NCBI RefSeq assembly: GCF_033958435.1
Contig: NC_134138.1
Coordinates: 190,003,298 to 190,067,297 of the forward strand
Length of the DNA: 64,000 nt
Direction of reading: 5' to 3'
DNA from: Carettochelys insculpta
Taxonomy: Eukaryota; Chordata; Testudines; Carettochelyidae
Below are positions 22,483 to 34,449 of the stretch, piece by piece (position 1 is the first letter of the stretch; each line of letters begins with the position of its first letter). The notes under the pieces were generated by a model. The model worked only from the letters and a program-made list of their open reading frames with translations, was not told the DNA's origin and did no database searches. Made by a program: the position numbers and the translations under genes.

Positions 22483-24557
22483 TATGAATGAGTTTACCAT
22501 GAAACACTGAATAAGCATCAACATTCATTTGAAACAAACTTTTGTCTACACTTTCAGCTTCTCTCTTCACTTTAAACTCCACTCATCATGCAATATACTC
22601 ATGCCACTGAACTATGTGTTCCTGATAAACCCAGACCAAATTCCACTGAGTACATAGATGTTTTGACTGATGAAAAAAAAAATCCAGATATTTCAGGAGT
22701 CCTGAAGGAAGTTCTTGGAGACTACATCCCAGAGGGTATTGTGATACTGTGAAATTCCTCCTTCTGAATCCTTGAGAGTTGGCCAAAAATAGGTTCAATC
22801 TGAGGCCATTCTTATTTAATGATACCTAATTACACTACTGAAACCAAGCCAGTTTTTTTCCCCACGTCCATTTCTAATAGGAAAAAAAAATCCTTACATA
22901 GCCATGGATATTCTAGAAATATGTATATTCTACCTATAAAGCTAGTTACCTACATCTGTCCAGCCATTAGCAAATAGAACCTATTGTTTTTAAAAGCTCA
23001 TTCAAGCATTCAAATGTCTGCTTGTTAAAACAGCTGCATATTCTTGACCGGAAAGTAGCAATCACTGTATACATCATGCACGGTCACATCAGAAACAGCA
23101 CTGTTTTCTTGTCTGCCCAACTAATCATCATGGAATACTGCTTCTATATTTTTGAAATGCTTTATGCTTGCCTCTGAAGTCTGGGCTTAGATGCACCACC
23201 AATGTTATCCTGGAATCAATCATGCTGGATTTATTGAGTCACTGATCAATCTGAATGACAAGAACTCTCATAATTCATTCCAAGTATATCACTTAAATGG
23301 TTTGGAATGGAAAATTCTGCAAACAGCACTCATAAGCTAGCTTCTCAGCTGATATAGGGCCTACCTGGGACGATTACAATTGTTTTTCTGGTTCCCACTG
23401 GCTGTGGCCTCAAGCAAGAACATTGCTTGAAGCCTGGTGACCAGAGCATATCTTGGTACTGTGAACAGGAAAAAAGAAAAAAAAGAGAGAGAAAGGCATG
23501 TCTCTCTTTTTAACACAACTCCAACTAACTAACTATACTATCACTAAAGCAATTATATGCAGTGTTATACACAAAGCCAAAATTTAAAAAAGACAATCCC
23601 ATAAGTGCCTAATGTTGGACTTGTAACTCCATATTTAGGCATCTAAACAAGTGGTCTGTTTTTCAATTTTTGAGTACCCAGCAGCTTCTCCTGAGGTCAA
23701 CTGGAAAATTCTCATTGACGTCAAGAAGAGTGGGATCAAGTCCTGAAAACTGCAACAAAATGATTCAGAGTATAGTGAAACTACTGTCAATACCACAATG
23801 GACATATTAGGAGCTAATTTTAACAAATAAATTACCAAGATCCTAACAAAATCCAATAGCTAAAATGCTTTTTCTTCTAAAGATAGGGCATCACTTCCAG
23901 TGCATAATTTATTGAGCTTGAATGAGAGAGGGGAGAATAGCATCTATGCATTTGGGGACAGAATGTAGAACTTCAGAAGTAAAATCAGGCAACCCATATT
24001 TAAGATAAACTAAGTGACATCTTCTGTGTACAGTACAGTACAAGTAGCTCATAGTCATCATTGGCCAATTTTTTTAGGAGGTGGTTTCTCTTTTCCCCAG
24101 ATTGTGGTTTCCCAAGCAGTCCATCAAAAAAATGAGAAAACAGGAGAAAATCTACTTGCTTTTAAAAAAATTAACATTTTCAAGAGCTTTGTTCAAGAGT
24201 CAAGGCTACATAATTTCTTGGATACAGGTGAAGAGCTGAAATAAACATTAAACAGGAAAACTCTCCAGCAAACAAATTCCACCATTAGACTAACAAACAT
24301 TTAAAACAAATAAATATCTTTGGTTTCAACACACAAATGGCCTTGAAAAAAAAATGACCTGACAACAGCAAAAAGTTTCTAGAAGAAGTGAAAAGGAGGC
24401 CCATGCAGTTGACTATGGTACCTATTACCAGCTAGTCTTGCATTAGTTTTTAGTCTCAGTGGGATATTCTGAAGGAGACTACCTGAACTCAGTGGTCACA
24501 AGACCGCTCACGACTGAATAGAGACTTCATTTTCAATCACAAGCAGCCATACATTAA
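22483..24557. other. No gene seen
   Basis: AT-rich sequence with a purine tract at about 23468-23498. A segment at 23590-23740 (CCTAATGTTGGACTTG, GAGTACCCAGCAGC, TCTCATTGACGTCAAG) resembles a fragment of an ancient palindromic MITE centred on a CATTGAAGTCAATG-like word. No gene or RNA is recognised. Confidence 0.5.
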
Positions 24558-24684
24558 GGCTGTGTCTACATTTGCATTCCCCTTCTTTACACTTGCATTT
24601 CCCTGAAATTAACAACCCATCTATTTCTGAGGAACAGGTCTCTCTGCTGATTTTGTGACTACGGATCCGCATATAGCCCCATAA
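24558..24684. repeat. Possible fragment of the GGCTRTGTCTACA MITE family
   Basis: GGCTGTGTCTACATTTGCAT matches the left end of the palindromic MITEs and is preceded by TTAA. The right end is uncertain; CATATAGCC at about 24672-24680 is a weak candidate. Confidence 0.4.
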
Positions 24685-24689
24685 ACTCT

Positions 24690-24870
24690 AATCTCAGTTT
24701 AGCTAGTGATTTTCTTTGTCGCTTCGAGCAAATATTTCTACCTTGTGTCTCATCTTCTATCTGTAAAACAGGGATAATATTTACTTGCTTCATAGGAACA
24801 CTGTGACGATTAGTTCATTCCCGTAAGGCACTTTGAAGAGGGAAAAATGCTATACAAATGCTGTCTATTA
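24690..24870 (+). repeat. MIR-type SINE, 3' half
   Basis: TCTGTAAAACAGGGATAATA, ACTTGCTTCATAGGAACACT, GTGACGATTAGTTCATTCC and AAGGCACTTTGAAGAG follow the conserved core and 3' end of MIR in order. The tRNA-like 5' part is missing or too diverged. Confidence 0.75.
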
Positions 24871-25229
24871 ACATAACTTAAATCAAATTCCTAAAGCTGT
24901 TCAGTGTATTAATTAGAGAAACATATGTGAGCTAAGAAGAGCATTAGAGTAAGGAATCTTTTGAGGCAACAAGGAATATTAAATGGTCTTTGGTATAAAA
25001 AAATCACTGCACATCATTTAGCACGTCACACAGCTAGTAAAAGTTCGGGACTAATTTGAATGTGATAGTATAACATAAAAGCCATTTGCTGTTCCAAATA
25101 CTCAGATAGTAACCTCAAGAATATACAAATTCTTACTTTTTTTTCATCTCCTGGCTCAAAGAAATTTTCAAAAACATTCAGTGATGCTATCACTCAACGC
25201 AGCTAATTATCTGCCATACTACTGGGCAG
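24871..25229. other. No gene seen
   Basis: AT-rich sequence with no frame, RNA gene or repeat that I can support. Confidence 0.55.
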
Positions 25230-25600
25230 GGCCATTACAAGGGCTGTAATGCCACCTCAGGGAGCACAGTTAGCAAGCTGGGCAGCTCTGTCCAAGCTGC
25301 ATGTGGCTCTTTAAGAGCCATTTGCAGCTCATTATGCTGCCAGTGGCAGTGGCAACTGCTGCTGCTGCTGCTGCAGGCACAAAGGTGGCTGCAGCTCCAG
25401 CTTGGGAGGGTGGCGGGGCATTTGAACGGGGGCCGCTAACTGCAGCTACCTTTGTCCTTGCAGCAGCAGCAGCCATGGGCAGCATAATGAGCTGCAAATG
25501 GCTCTTGAAGAGTTACATGCAGCTCAGACAGAGTTGTCCAGCCAGCTAACTGCACCCCCTGAGGTGCCCCAGCCCCAGCTGCAGCTGCTGTGGGCACTCA
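25230..25600. mobile_element. Foldback hAT-like repeat
   Basis: Two arms of about 75 bp mirror each other: the left contains GCATGTGGCTCTTTAAGAGC and GCAGCTCATTATGCTGCC, and the right repeats these in reverse complement (GGCAGCATAATGAGCTGC, GGCTCTTGAAGAGTTACATG). The GTGGCTCTTTAAGAGCCA wording resembles a hAT family I recall from reptiles. Alanine- and glycine-rich frames on both strands (75-82 codons) come from the GCTGCTGCT-rich loop, not from a gene. Outer ends were not resolved. Confidence 0.55.
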
Positions 25601-26389
25601 CAGCATCCCTCTTCCCAGCCTAGGAATTCACCTGCTGGATTTGTAGGGGTGTTGGGGAGCTGCTGGGTGAATGGGACTTATGGGAGAAGCTGGGTTTGTG
25701 GAGGTGTCAGTGGGCTGCCAGATGAAAGGTGTTTGGGGGAGAAGCTAGATTTTGGGGTGTCAGGAGCTACTGGGTGAGCAGAGCTCCAGGGAGAAGCTGG
25801 GTTTGGGGGGGCCAGGGTAGACAAAGGTGGGAGCAGCAGGCTTGGGTCAGTCTGCCCCCTGCCGCTCCCTCTTCTTTATCTCCACTACCTGTTGCCTTGG
25901 CTACCCGTCCCTGCCCTGATCCATGGAGGGTGCAGCCCCCTCCCAGCTGCAGCCCAGCTGCCAGTCTGTGCAGCAGAAGTGAGGGAGAAGCAGGCACCAG
26001 TGACATCTGAGCCCGTTGGGTGTGGCTGATGCCTCTTCCTGTGACTCACTTTACCTCCCTGCCTAGTTCCTTATCTGTATGACAGATCAGTGGGGACTCC
26101 TGCCTGTGAAGGAACCACACTGACACAGGGGGGTTCAAATCACTGTTTACTGACTGTCTCTCACATGTAAGGCCTAGTCACGTATACACACAGCTGCTCT
26201 GGCCAGCTGTTAAACAGAGAACACACTGAGCACCATTGGCGCACTAATGTACCATTGACCGAGATACCACCCAAGTTTTACACCCCAGTGCCTAAGATTT
26301 ACTCCCTGAGGCACTGCACACAGTTTGCACAGAGCTACAGAGAAAGCCCTATGTTATCATGACTGCTCTCTCCCTTTCTCCACATACAA
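25601..26389. other. GC-rich continuation, then no gene seen
   Basis: From 25601 to about 26050 the sequence stays GC-rich, with repeated GGGAGAAGCTGGGTTTG-like phrases (about 25683, 25739 and 25792), each about 55 bp apart, suggesting a degenerate tandem duplication. A frame of 93 codons lies here on the plus strand and one of 79 on the minus strand; neither has motifs. The rest to 26389 is unremarkable. Confidence 0.45.
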
Positions 26390-26585
26390 GATAGCGCAAT
26401 GGCCATGTAAACCCAGTGATGTGAATTCAATCCTTGCGGGGGCCTTTCAAGGTTCTGGAGCAGGTTAAATTTTAAAAAGCGTGTCAGGGATGGTGATAGG
26501 CCCTGCTGTGAGTGCTGGGAACTGGACTTGATGACTTTTCAAGGTCCCTTTCAGTCCTGTGAGATATGTATATCTCCTTCACAGG
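26390..26585 (+). repeat. tRNA-derived SINE, cryptodiran Cry-like
   Basis: The A/B box part is weak but present (AATGGCCATGTAAACCC and GTGATGTGAATTCAATCC, close to the GGTTCRANNCC box B). The body and tail match the Cry-type turtle SINE as I recall it: GGGGCCTTTCAAGGTTCTGG, GGGAACTGGACTTGATGACT, TTTCAAGGTCCCTTTCAGTC, GAGATATGTATATCTCC. SINEs of this type are transcribed by RNA polymerase III and copied by LINE enzymes; this copy is diverged and probably silent. It is one of the better clues that the host is a turtle. Confidence 0.65.
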
Positions 26586-26694
26586 ATATTCTCTGAGAGT
26601 GAGGGAGGATGTAGCAACACCTGGATGGCCGAGCTACCAGCATATTTGCCCCTAAAAAAGGAGATACTGACAAAAGTACGGTTTGACGTTATTT

Positions 26695-26790
26695 ATTAAG
26701 GACTGTCTCATATTCACATGCATTGCGGCTCTTGAAGTGTTGACTATGTAACTGAATTTGAAAGAATGGCTCTTCTCACTGTTTCAGTTA
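26695..26790 (+). repeat. hAT-like fragment
   Basis: CATTGCGGCTCTTGAAGTGT, ACTATGTAACTGAATTTGAA and AGAATGGCTCTTCTCAC resemble the right end of a reptile hAT family related to the GTGGCTCTTTAAGAGCCA repeat at 25.3 kb. Ends not resolved. Confidence 0.35.
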
Positions 26791-28344
26791 CAGCCCACTG
26801 GCTCTAGGCTCTGGGGTAGGTAATGCCCCCTCACTAGAGCCAACACACACATAACATTCTTACACTCCTACCCAGCATGCCACCTGGGAACAGAGCTCAA
26901 TCTCTTCCTTGTCTGAATCCCTCAAACAAATTATCTGTCCCAGTAACTACTCGTGGCAGGGTCATTCTGATAGGCAGTGTGTCCAATCTGCTGTCTCCCC
27001 GCTGGATAATGCACTTTCTCTGCAACTGTAATCCTTGCCAGCCAGCTCACTTGGTTCTTAGTGCGTCGCCTGCCCTGCCCATTTCTCCAGGGCAGGCAAG
27101 GTGCTTCGCTCAACTGCATCTGCCTTGGCAGGTTTTGCTCCTTCTCTTCAACCTCCAGACAGATGTTATGTCTTCAGGTCCTGGGCAGGCGTGAAGCCCT
27201 CATAAATATAATAAATAAATGTGGTTTTGTTACCATTTATTATTTATCATTTATTATTCTCCCTTCCTCTACAAAATAACTACTATGAGTATATAAACAT
27301 GAACGGGTGCAACTTTATATTCTCGCCTCTGGCGTAAAATTAGCTAGTTATGGCACAGCTACTGAGCCAGGATATCATTGTGAGTTCCGATTTCCTGTCC
27401 CCTCAGAATTTTGTGTAAAAGTGTATATAAGGAAAGAGAGAAAGCAACAGTGTGGTGTGCTTTGATGATAAAGGCCCTGCCTTTGCGCAGCATGTGGACA
27501 TGAAATGTGCATGAACAGAAAGAGCAAGCACATTACAGGGAAGGTATGTTGAAGGAACAGTGCAAATCTGAGTGCAGTAAATTCTGATTGACTTCAGCAA
27601 ATGAAGACAGATTGTAGTTGTAAAACTTTGTCTAGCACAACTCTGAAATTGCAGTATACAGCAGTGCATGGTAAATCAGGGCTAATATCAAATAACTAGT
27701 TATTAGAGATCATCCATTCTTCTTTATTTTAATCTTTGTTACAGCAGCTTTAGTCTTGGTAATTTATAAAATTCTAGTTTTAGTTTAGCCTTTTACTTCC
27801 ACACCTCAGCTGAATCCAAGTCACCAGGACTTAAAGTGCTCACCTTACAGGGAACTCTGGTGGGAGAAGCAAGCAACTCCTCGTTTTAGTCAGGAGCCTT
27901 GCAATTTCTCAGCACCTGCCTGTCGAGTATCTAAAGCAGCATTAAGTGCCAGACAAATAGACCTTGGCCTAAAACCATTCCGTTATTTCATTTATCAGTC
28001 TGACAGTGAGCCCCCCAGCCTCCCCGTCTGTCTGAACAAGTGTAGAGCACGAATGGTAACAGAAAGACAAACCTGCTGTAATTTCAATGTGATGCAAAAA
28101 TGTGGTCACTGTTTGGGTTTGCATTACACACTGCATGATCATTTCTTTCCTGAGGTAGTCTGTTTTGCAAGGGACTTATGGGGCTAACAAGCATGAGGAA
28201 ATGTTAATCTAACAATGGTCGAGAAATTTCCTAAATTCCTTAGGCCTTTCCTGAGGGAGCAGAAGGGTATTATTTCCATGGTGAATTGGAGGAGAGTGAG
28301 GCATCTCTACTGTTTGTATGGCTGAGCAATTCAAGTGCTGGAGA
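26791..28344. other. No gene seen
   Basis: Frames of up to 105 codons (26877-27194 plus) overlap others on the opposite strand and lack motifs. No RNA gene or clear repeat was recognised. Confidence 0.5.
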
Positions 28345-28700
28345 GGGACACAGAAGACTTGGATTCTATTCCTGTGTCTGTCACTGATTTGCTACCCAAT
28401 CTTAGACAAGTTCCTGACTGTTCTTCAGTTTCCCCATTGGTAAAACAGGGATAATGCTACTCACCAGGCCTGTCAATAGTAGGGGGAGGGGTTGAGGGCA
28501 GCTGTCCTGGCAATTCAAAAGGACCTGGCTCTCCCATCTGCTACTGCTACCGCATCCCCTCTCTCCAGCTGAGGACCTTCCCTTCCAGAGCCAGCTGTGC
28601 CACAGCCCTCCTTCCAAAGGGACCTGGCAATTCTGTCAGCTCCTGCTACTGGCTTTCCTTTGTGAGAACTTTGAGATCCATGGATGAAAAAACTGACAGA
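28345..28700 (+). repeat. MIR-type SINE split by an insertion
   Basis: The 5' part reads GACTTGGATTCTATTCCTGT, TTCTTCAGTTTCCCCATTGG and TAAAACAGGGATAATGCTAC. The 3' end of a MIR resumes only at 28661 with TTTGTGAGAACTTTGAGATC and CATGGATGAAA. The intervening 190 bp or so (about 28466-28648) is a GC-rich insert with weak inverted ends (CAGGCCTGTC and AGGAGCTGAC) and possible GCTACT-containing flanks, consistent with a small hAT. Confidence 0.65.
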
Positions 28701-29270
28701 TATGATCCTCAAAATTTCTCCAAGACCACACAGGAACCATAGAATACAGTTAGCAAATTAAAACAAACAGCTGTGAAATCCCAAAAGGATGATCTACTTC
28801 AATTGTTACGTTTTCCCACTGGGATTTTCGGAACAATTTAATCAATCATGTCATTTTGTGTAGACATAGTGGTTGAGTCATCTAGTGGAGGAGTAACTAT
28901 AAATACCCACTGCCAAGCCTTCTACACAAGAACTACAATATTTGATACACAGTATTTTGGAGACATCAGAACAGTGGAGAAAGAGTACAGCATATCCTTT
29001 TTAGGAAGGAACATCTGTTGCACTTTCCAAAGAGCAACTGGTGTGACCTCCAATCTCCTAAATATGTCAACTGCACAGTGATTCCTTTTACAAGCTGCAA
29101 TGCAGAATCTTCCCACACTGAGAAAAAATAGTGTCTGGAAGGAAAGAAAAAACAAAAAACAAAAAGAAGCCAGAAAGTGTGTTAAGCCACTGAAAACTGT
29201 TCCTTTCAACACAGCATATGCATTTGCAGAAGATAAAATATAGGCCTTTTATGTTATTGCAAACTATCTA
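28701..29270. other. No gene seen
   Basis: AT-rich sequence; a 96-codon minus frame and a 77-codon plus frame overlap each other without motifs. Confidence 0.55.
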
Positions 29271-29272
29271 TA

Positions 29273-29768
29273 CACGATAAACCATCAATTTAACGGACCC
29301 CAATTTAACAAACTTTGGAAATAATGGACACCATCCGCCAGCCCCCTCCCCACAAATAAATGCCAGCAACTCCCCAGAGCTGCCAAGGCCACCACAGTGG
29401 CTGGTGCTGCTGGGGCCAGAGGAGCCGCCAGGGCCACTGTAGTTGGGTGGATGCCCGGCCCAGACAGCTGGCAGGCGTCCTGCTAGACAGAGTCCTGGGC
29501 ACAGACAGGACCACACACGGAAAACTTAGTTTCCATTGGAGTGCCCAGCCTTGGACAGGTGATGAGCAGCTCGTGGCAGGTGAGCCCAGAGGCTCTGCTC
29601 TCTAAACAGCACAAAGAGCCTGCTGTGTTCCTCCAAGGTCTCGGACACAGAGCTCCTTAGTACACCTTGTAAGGTGCCTCCAGGCCTGCAGATTTGGACA
29701 TAACAGACTTTTGGCATTAATGGACATGCTTTTCCCCCCCATCAGTCCATTAAATTGAGGGTTTACTG
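29273..29768. mobile_element. Tigger/pogo-like element, second family
   Basis: The left end CACGATAAACCATCAATTTA and the right end in reverse complement CAGTAAACCCTCAATTTAAT pair over about 24 bp. TA flanks both ends (29271-29272 and 29769-29770). The 496-bp interior is GC-rich with overlapping frames on both strands and no transposase pattern. The wording differs from the families at 3.6 and 18.4 kb, so this is a separate nonautonomous family. Confidence 0.75.
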
Positions 29769-29770
29769 TA

Positions 29771-32700
29771 CTTCATTCTTTTAATCTCCCCCACTGAACT
29801 TTGTGATTAGCATCAAAATAGAAAATAAGTGTGTTCCCAAGCTAGCAGTCTCTACCCTGAGTTCTCATTCTCCCTTTATATTTTCCTGAACTGAACACTA
29901 TTTGTGACTTAAAAAAAAAACCAAACATAAAAGGAAGTATTTTATCACAGTGTGAACAATACAAATATATGTGTGACTCTGATTCAACACAAAGCTTTGT
30001 TTTCTTCCTAGAGACATGCCTGAATCAAAATCCTAGATCCCAAATTCCCCATGCTGTAGGAAAGTTCCATAAGCATTGGAATTTAGGCTTCACTCTGCTG
30101 CTGTGTTGATGAGCTCTCTCCATAAAGCAATGTCTAGCACTACTTTTTTTTACGCCAATAATTTACTGAATTGTGTATAGGAATTGTATGTAGGAATCAT
30201 ATAAATGAGTTCTACTGTCTGGTTCTATAGAACTCTGCAGCATTTCATTGCTGCTTTAATGAGATTAATATTCTTCACTTCCGGCGTGAACTCCTGTGCA
30301 TGAAGGGAATCTGCTCTGAAATCTCCTGCGAAGGACTCTAAACAGCCATATTTCATGCCTATGATGTCAACACTGTTGAAATATGACTTGAATCTCCACT
30401 CACACGCATGTACACTCACTTTTCTTCCTCTTCTCATGCACACTTTGTATTACATGTTATATACATAAAAAATAAAATGGGATCTAACCCATTGCTGGAT
30501 TTTACTTAACACTTTCATTTGTAAAGCTGACTTGGGAGCTTTTGGGACACATTTATCCTTTTTAAATGAAGACAAAAAAAGTCTGTGGTCTCGTACTTTG
30601 TACTATGATCCTCTCACATCTTTCAAGCTAAGCAAAATCAGATCAGTAATTGGTTAGGAGCAAACCAGTCCCGCCAACAGAAGAGGGACCCTATTTCCGC
30701 ATGCAGCTGCTGCCGTGGTGCAAGTGGTGGCTGGATCCCCAAGCCTCTTTGAATTACAGCTGGAGTGCCTCGTGAAGCGCTCCACACAGCTCTGAGCACC
30801 TGAGGGGGTGATACCACAACCCCGGCAGTGCTGAGGGCTGGCTGCCACCAGACCCATCCTTCTGCCTGAGGCCCCCACACACACCTTGCCCTGGGGCTTA
30901 CAGCAGCTATTTGCCCTGCTGTATTAAACAATAGGTAGAACTCTTCTTGGGTCACTAATGAGCTGCTCCTAATTAGGATACCATGCCATGATGTCTTTCA
31001 TATGAGTCAGAAAATCAAGATCTTGACCACCATGTTCATTAAAATCTTAGGACGATCAGCCCATTAGCCCTAATATTCTGACAAAATTCCAACTGTGATA
31101 GTTAAATTCGACCTACCTGCATTTCCATCTGTTTTTTTTTTGGCATCCTGACTGTTCTCCACCATTGCAGTGCAAGCTTGCAATGCTGATGTGCGCTGTT
31201 AAACAGCTGGTACTTTTTGATGAAGATGTATCTGCATTCTGGATTGGGTAGTTTGATACTAGTGCGAGTATATAGTTTGTACGTCCATGCAAGAAGTAGT
31301 ATGAAGCCCTTTGGACTCAAACCCTCTACAATATATATACACACATACTACATATTATTGTACCCAAGGGCAGTTTACTTTGAGATGTGCAAGGCACAGA
31401 GCAAAGGAGAGCACAGTAACCCTAAACAGAATTCAGCAGGCAAACTGTTTACTGTAAACACTGAATGGGATTTTGCCAAGCCTAGTCCTAGCTTCCCCAT
31501 GCACCCCCACTACAAAAGCTATCTTTCTTTCAAACTGTCTTTTCAGAAGGATTCGTAATTCTTCACACATTCACCACTGCCTTACGAAATCATTGCAGAT
31601 TGACTGAACAAAACCAAACCTATTTTATTTTTTTGCTTTCCTCAACATTCGGGGCTCCACAGGAGGAGGAAAAATGCCTCTCCCTCCATCTTCAACAAAG
31701 ACCAGAATCCATATACATGTATTTGCAGAGTTCTAACTCCCAATTCCTTATATTGCACAAACAAATGAATGTACTGGGCAGGAGATGGTTGACAGTCCAC
31801 GGCTGAAAATCCTCATAAAGCATTCAGGAACCCCTGAGCAGCTCTGCAGATTTTTCTCTTCAGTATTTCTATGTACACCAGAAAAAAAAATCCCCTTAGT
31901 TTCTAGCATAATCCAAGGAACCAGATGGGATAAGACGCTTCAACATTGTCATTTGTCACTACTTCTTTCCTCTTAGAAATCAGAAGCACACACAAATATG
32001 CAGCCATCAGTTGGACTTGCTCTCAGTTGTCCCATGTAAAATAAGAATTCTTTTCTGGCATATCATTCTGAATTACTGCCCCTGTTGAATGATGCTGCCT
32101 GAAATTAAGCTATTCTCTTATCTTGCTGAACCCAGAGGACTGACTTTTTCCCCACCACTTTTAAAGCACTACATATTCAATTAGAGAAAGGTTTCCAGAT
32201 TTGGACAAGTCTCTATTTGGAACTGTTTTTTACTGTTCTGTCAAAGACAACAAGTATTTTTGGGGCCATTGAAATAAAATAATTCATTTCGCTTGTCAGG
32301 GAAAATGTTGACCAGACACAAACACAGCTGGATTTCTGCTATTTTTAAACTCTCCAAAAAAGAAAAAAGTCACAGAAACATCTTACATTTTTTGACACTC
32401 TTTCACTAAATTGTCAAGAGGTTTGTCCAGAGTCTCTGCAACAATAATTTGAGAGGGAGGAGGGAAGTTTTAAGCAAAGGGGAGAGGTTGTTCTTAAAAA
32501 CATTCATTCTTTCATCTCGGCAAAGAAGCGTATAACTTTGTGAAGCATTTGCTTTCTATTCTGTCAGTAAGAGTGGTTTCCTCTGATTTCTCCCAGCTGT
32601 ATACGGAAACAGGAAACACTGTAAAAAGCTGATCTCCTAAAAGCAAATGGTGATAAAAATGTACGATTGTTTGATAACAATACACTCACTATAGTGCTTT

Positions 32701-33492
32701 TTCTTACATCATTTGACAAGTGCTTGCATACGGTACCTCTTCACTCCCCCCCACCCAGATACTTAAGTTTGTTCCAGTTTTAATGTTAGTTAAATGAGAT
32801 ATTAATAGAAGATTGGCAAGAAAAATGTACTTCTTAATGGGCCTTTGTTTTAGTCCATCCCCACTGAATTCTCATTCATTACCACATCCAGTTCAAACTG
32901 GGTTTCTGTGTCTTAAACCTTCTTGTGCTTACATCAGGTTATAGCAAAAATTTAGTCTTCTCTCAGAAAACCAACCACCAACATCACACGGCAAGCCTTA
33001 AGTTGAGGCCTACAAGTAAAAAAGTGAAGAGGACACCCAAGAAACACCTGGTGTAGAGACCTAAAGGCAGACACTAAAAGATGGGATATATCTGGTGACA
33101 ACTGGAAAAGATTACTCAGGACAAGGGACACTGGAAAATTGTCATCAATGGCCTATGGTCCAAGATGTAAGAATGGAAGAGGCTTACTACTACTTCTCTG
33201 CCCCTCCACCACCTACGTCCATCGTCACACAGCTTTTGCTCCACCTTCTTACACAATCTGACTCCTTCTGATGAAACGGGTTTTCCTTTGCAGCTCCTAC
33301 TGCCCAGAACAGCTTTTCTATATCTTTCCACCTAAAAAGGTAAATTTGGGGTTTGAACCTGTATGAAACACACTATATGCAAAATAAAATTGTTGTGTAT
33401 CTCAAACTAGAGCTCTGGATAACCACCTGGCAGGTATTTCCAGCACCAAAGATTAGAACTAGGCTTGCCCAAATTAATTTTTTTTTAATCAT
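29771..33492. other. No gene seen
   Basis: Long stretch of mostly AT-rich sequence. A GC-rich island at about 30650-30930 holds overlapping minus frames (76 and 105 codons) and is probably another unclassified repeat. A plus frame of 113 codons at 31217-31558 has no motifs. No RNA gene or complete element was recognised. Confidence 0.5.
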
Positions 33493-34320
33493 CGTGACCT
33501 TGATAAAGTGGAGGATTGGGCCAAAAGAACTCTGATACTGTTCAACAAGGAGAAGTGTAGAGTCCTGCGCTTGGGACGGAAGACTTCCAAGCATTGTTAT
33601 AGGCTGAGGACTGACTGGTTAAGCAGCAGTACAGCAGAAAGGGACCGAGGGGTTATGGTAATGAAAGGCTGGATCTGAGTAAACAGTGTGCCCTTGTAGC
33701 CAAGAAAGCTAACATATTAGGGTGCGTTAGGAGGATCATTGCGAACAGATCTACAGAAGTGGTTGTTCCCCTCCGTTCGGCACTGGTGAGGGCACATGTG
33801 GAATATTGTGTCCAGTTTTTGGCCCTCCAGTATAAAAAGGATGTGGATGTACTGAAGCAGGTTCAGTGGAGGGCAACAAGAGAGATTTTAAGGGGCTGGA
33901 GCACATGACCTCTGAGGAGAGGCTGAGGGATCTGAGCTTACTTAGTTTATAGAAGAGAAGACTGAGGGGTTATTTAATAGCAGCCTTCAACTTCCTGAAG
34001 AGGTGCTCTAAAAAGGATGGAGAGAAACTGTTCTCAGTGGTGACAGACAGCAGAACAAGGAGCAATGGTCTGAAGTTACAGAATGAGAGGAGTAGGTTTG
34101 ATATTAGGAAAAACTACTTCACCAGGAGGGCGGTGAAGCACTAGAATGGGTTACCGAAAGAGGTGGTAGAATCTCCATCCCTAGACGTTTTTAAAGTCCT
34201 GACTTGAAAAGGTTCTGGCTAGGACGACTTAGTTGGGGTTGATCCTGCTTGAAGCAGGGTGCTGGACAAGATGACATCCTGAGGTCCCTTCCAACCCTAT
34301 GACTTTATGATCCTATGATA
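33493..34320 (+). mobile_element. CR1 LINE, 5'-truncated
   Basis: The copy opens in the thumb region (GAGGATTGGGCCAAAAGAAC, GTTCAACAAGGAGAAGTG), continues through GAATATTGTGTCCAGTTTTT and AACTACTTCACCAGGAGG, and ends in the 3' UTR with GAGGTCCCTTCCAACCC and the terminal ATGACTTTATGATCCTATGA repeat. Coding is broken by frameshifts and stops. It belongs to the same subfamily as the 54-56 kb copy, which shares near-identical wording through the C-terminal and 3' regions. Confidence 0.9.
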
Positions 34321-34449
34321 TCCACGTTTATATTTAACTCTTTTAAATGTTTGCAGCAGCAAGAGGTTATGCAGGGCTCAGGTAAAAATTAATATCAGTA
34401 GACTTTGGAATTCACAAAGTTAAAGCTGTATAATTGTTAAAACGCAAAT

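Noticed and set aside
26390..26470. A possible tRNA gene suggested by a box B-like word.
   Set aside because: No cloverleaf can be drawn and the downstream wording is that of a tRNA-derived SINE.
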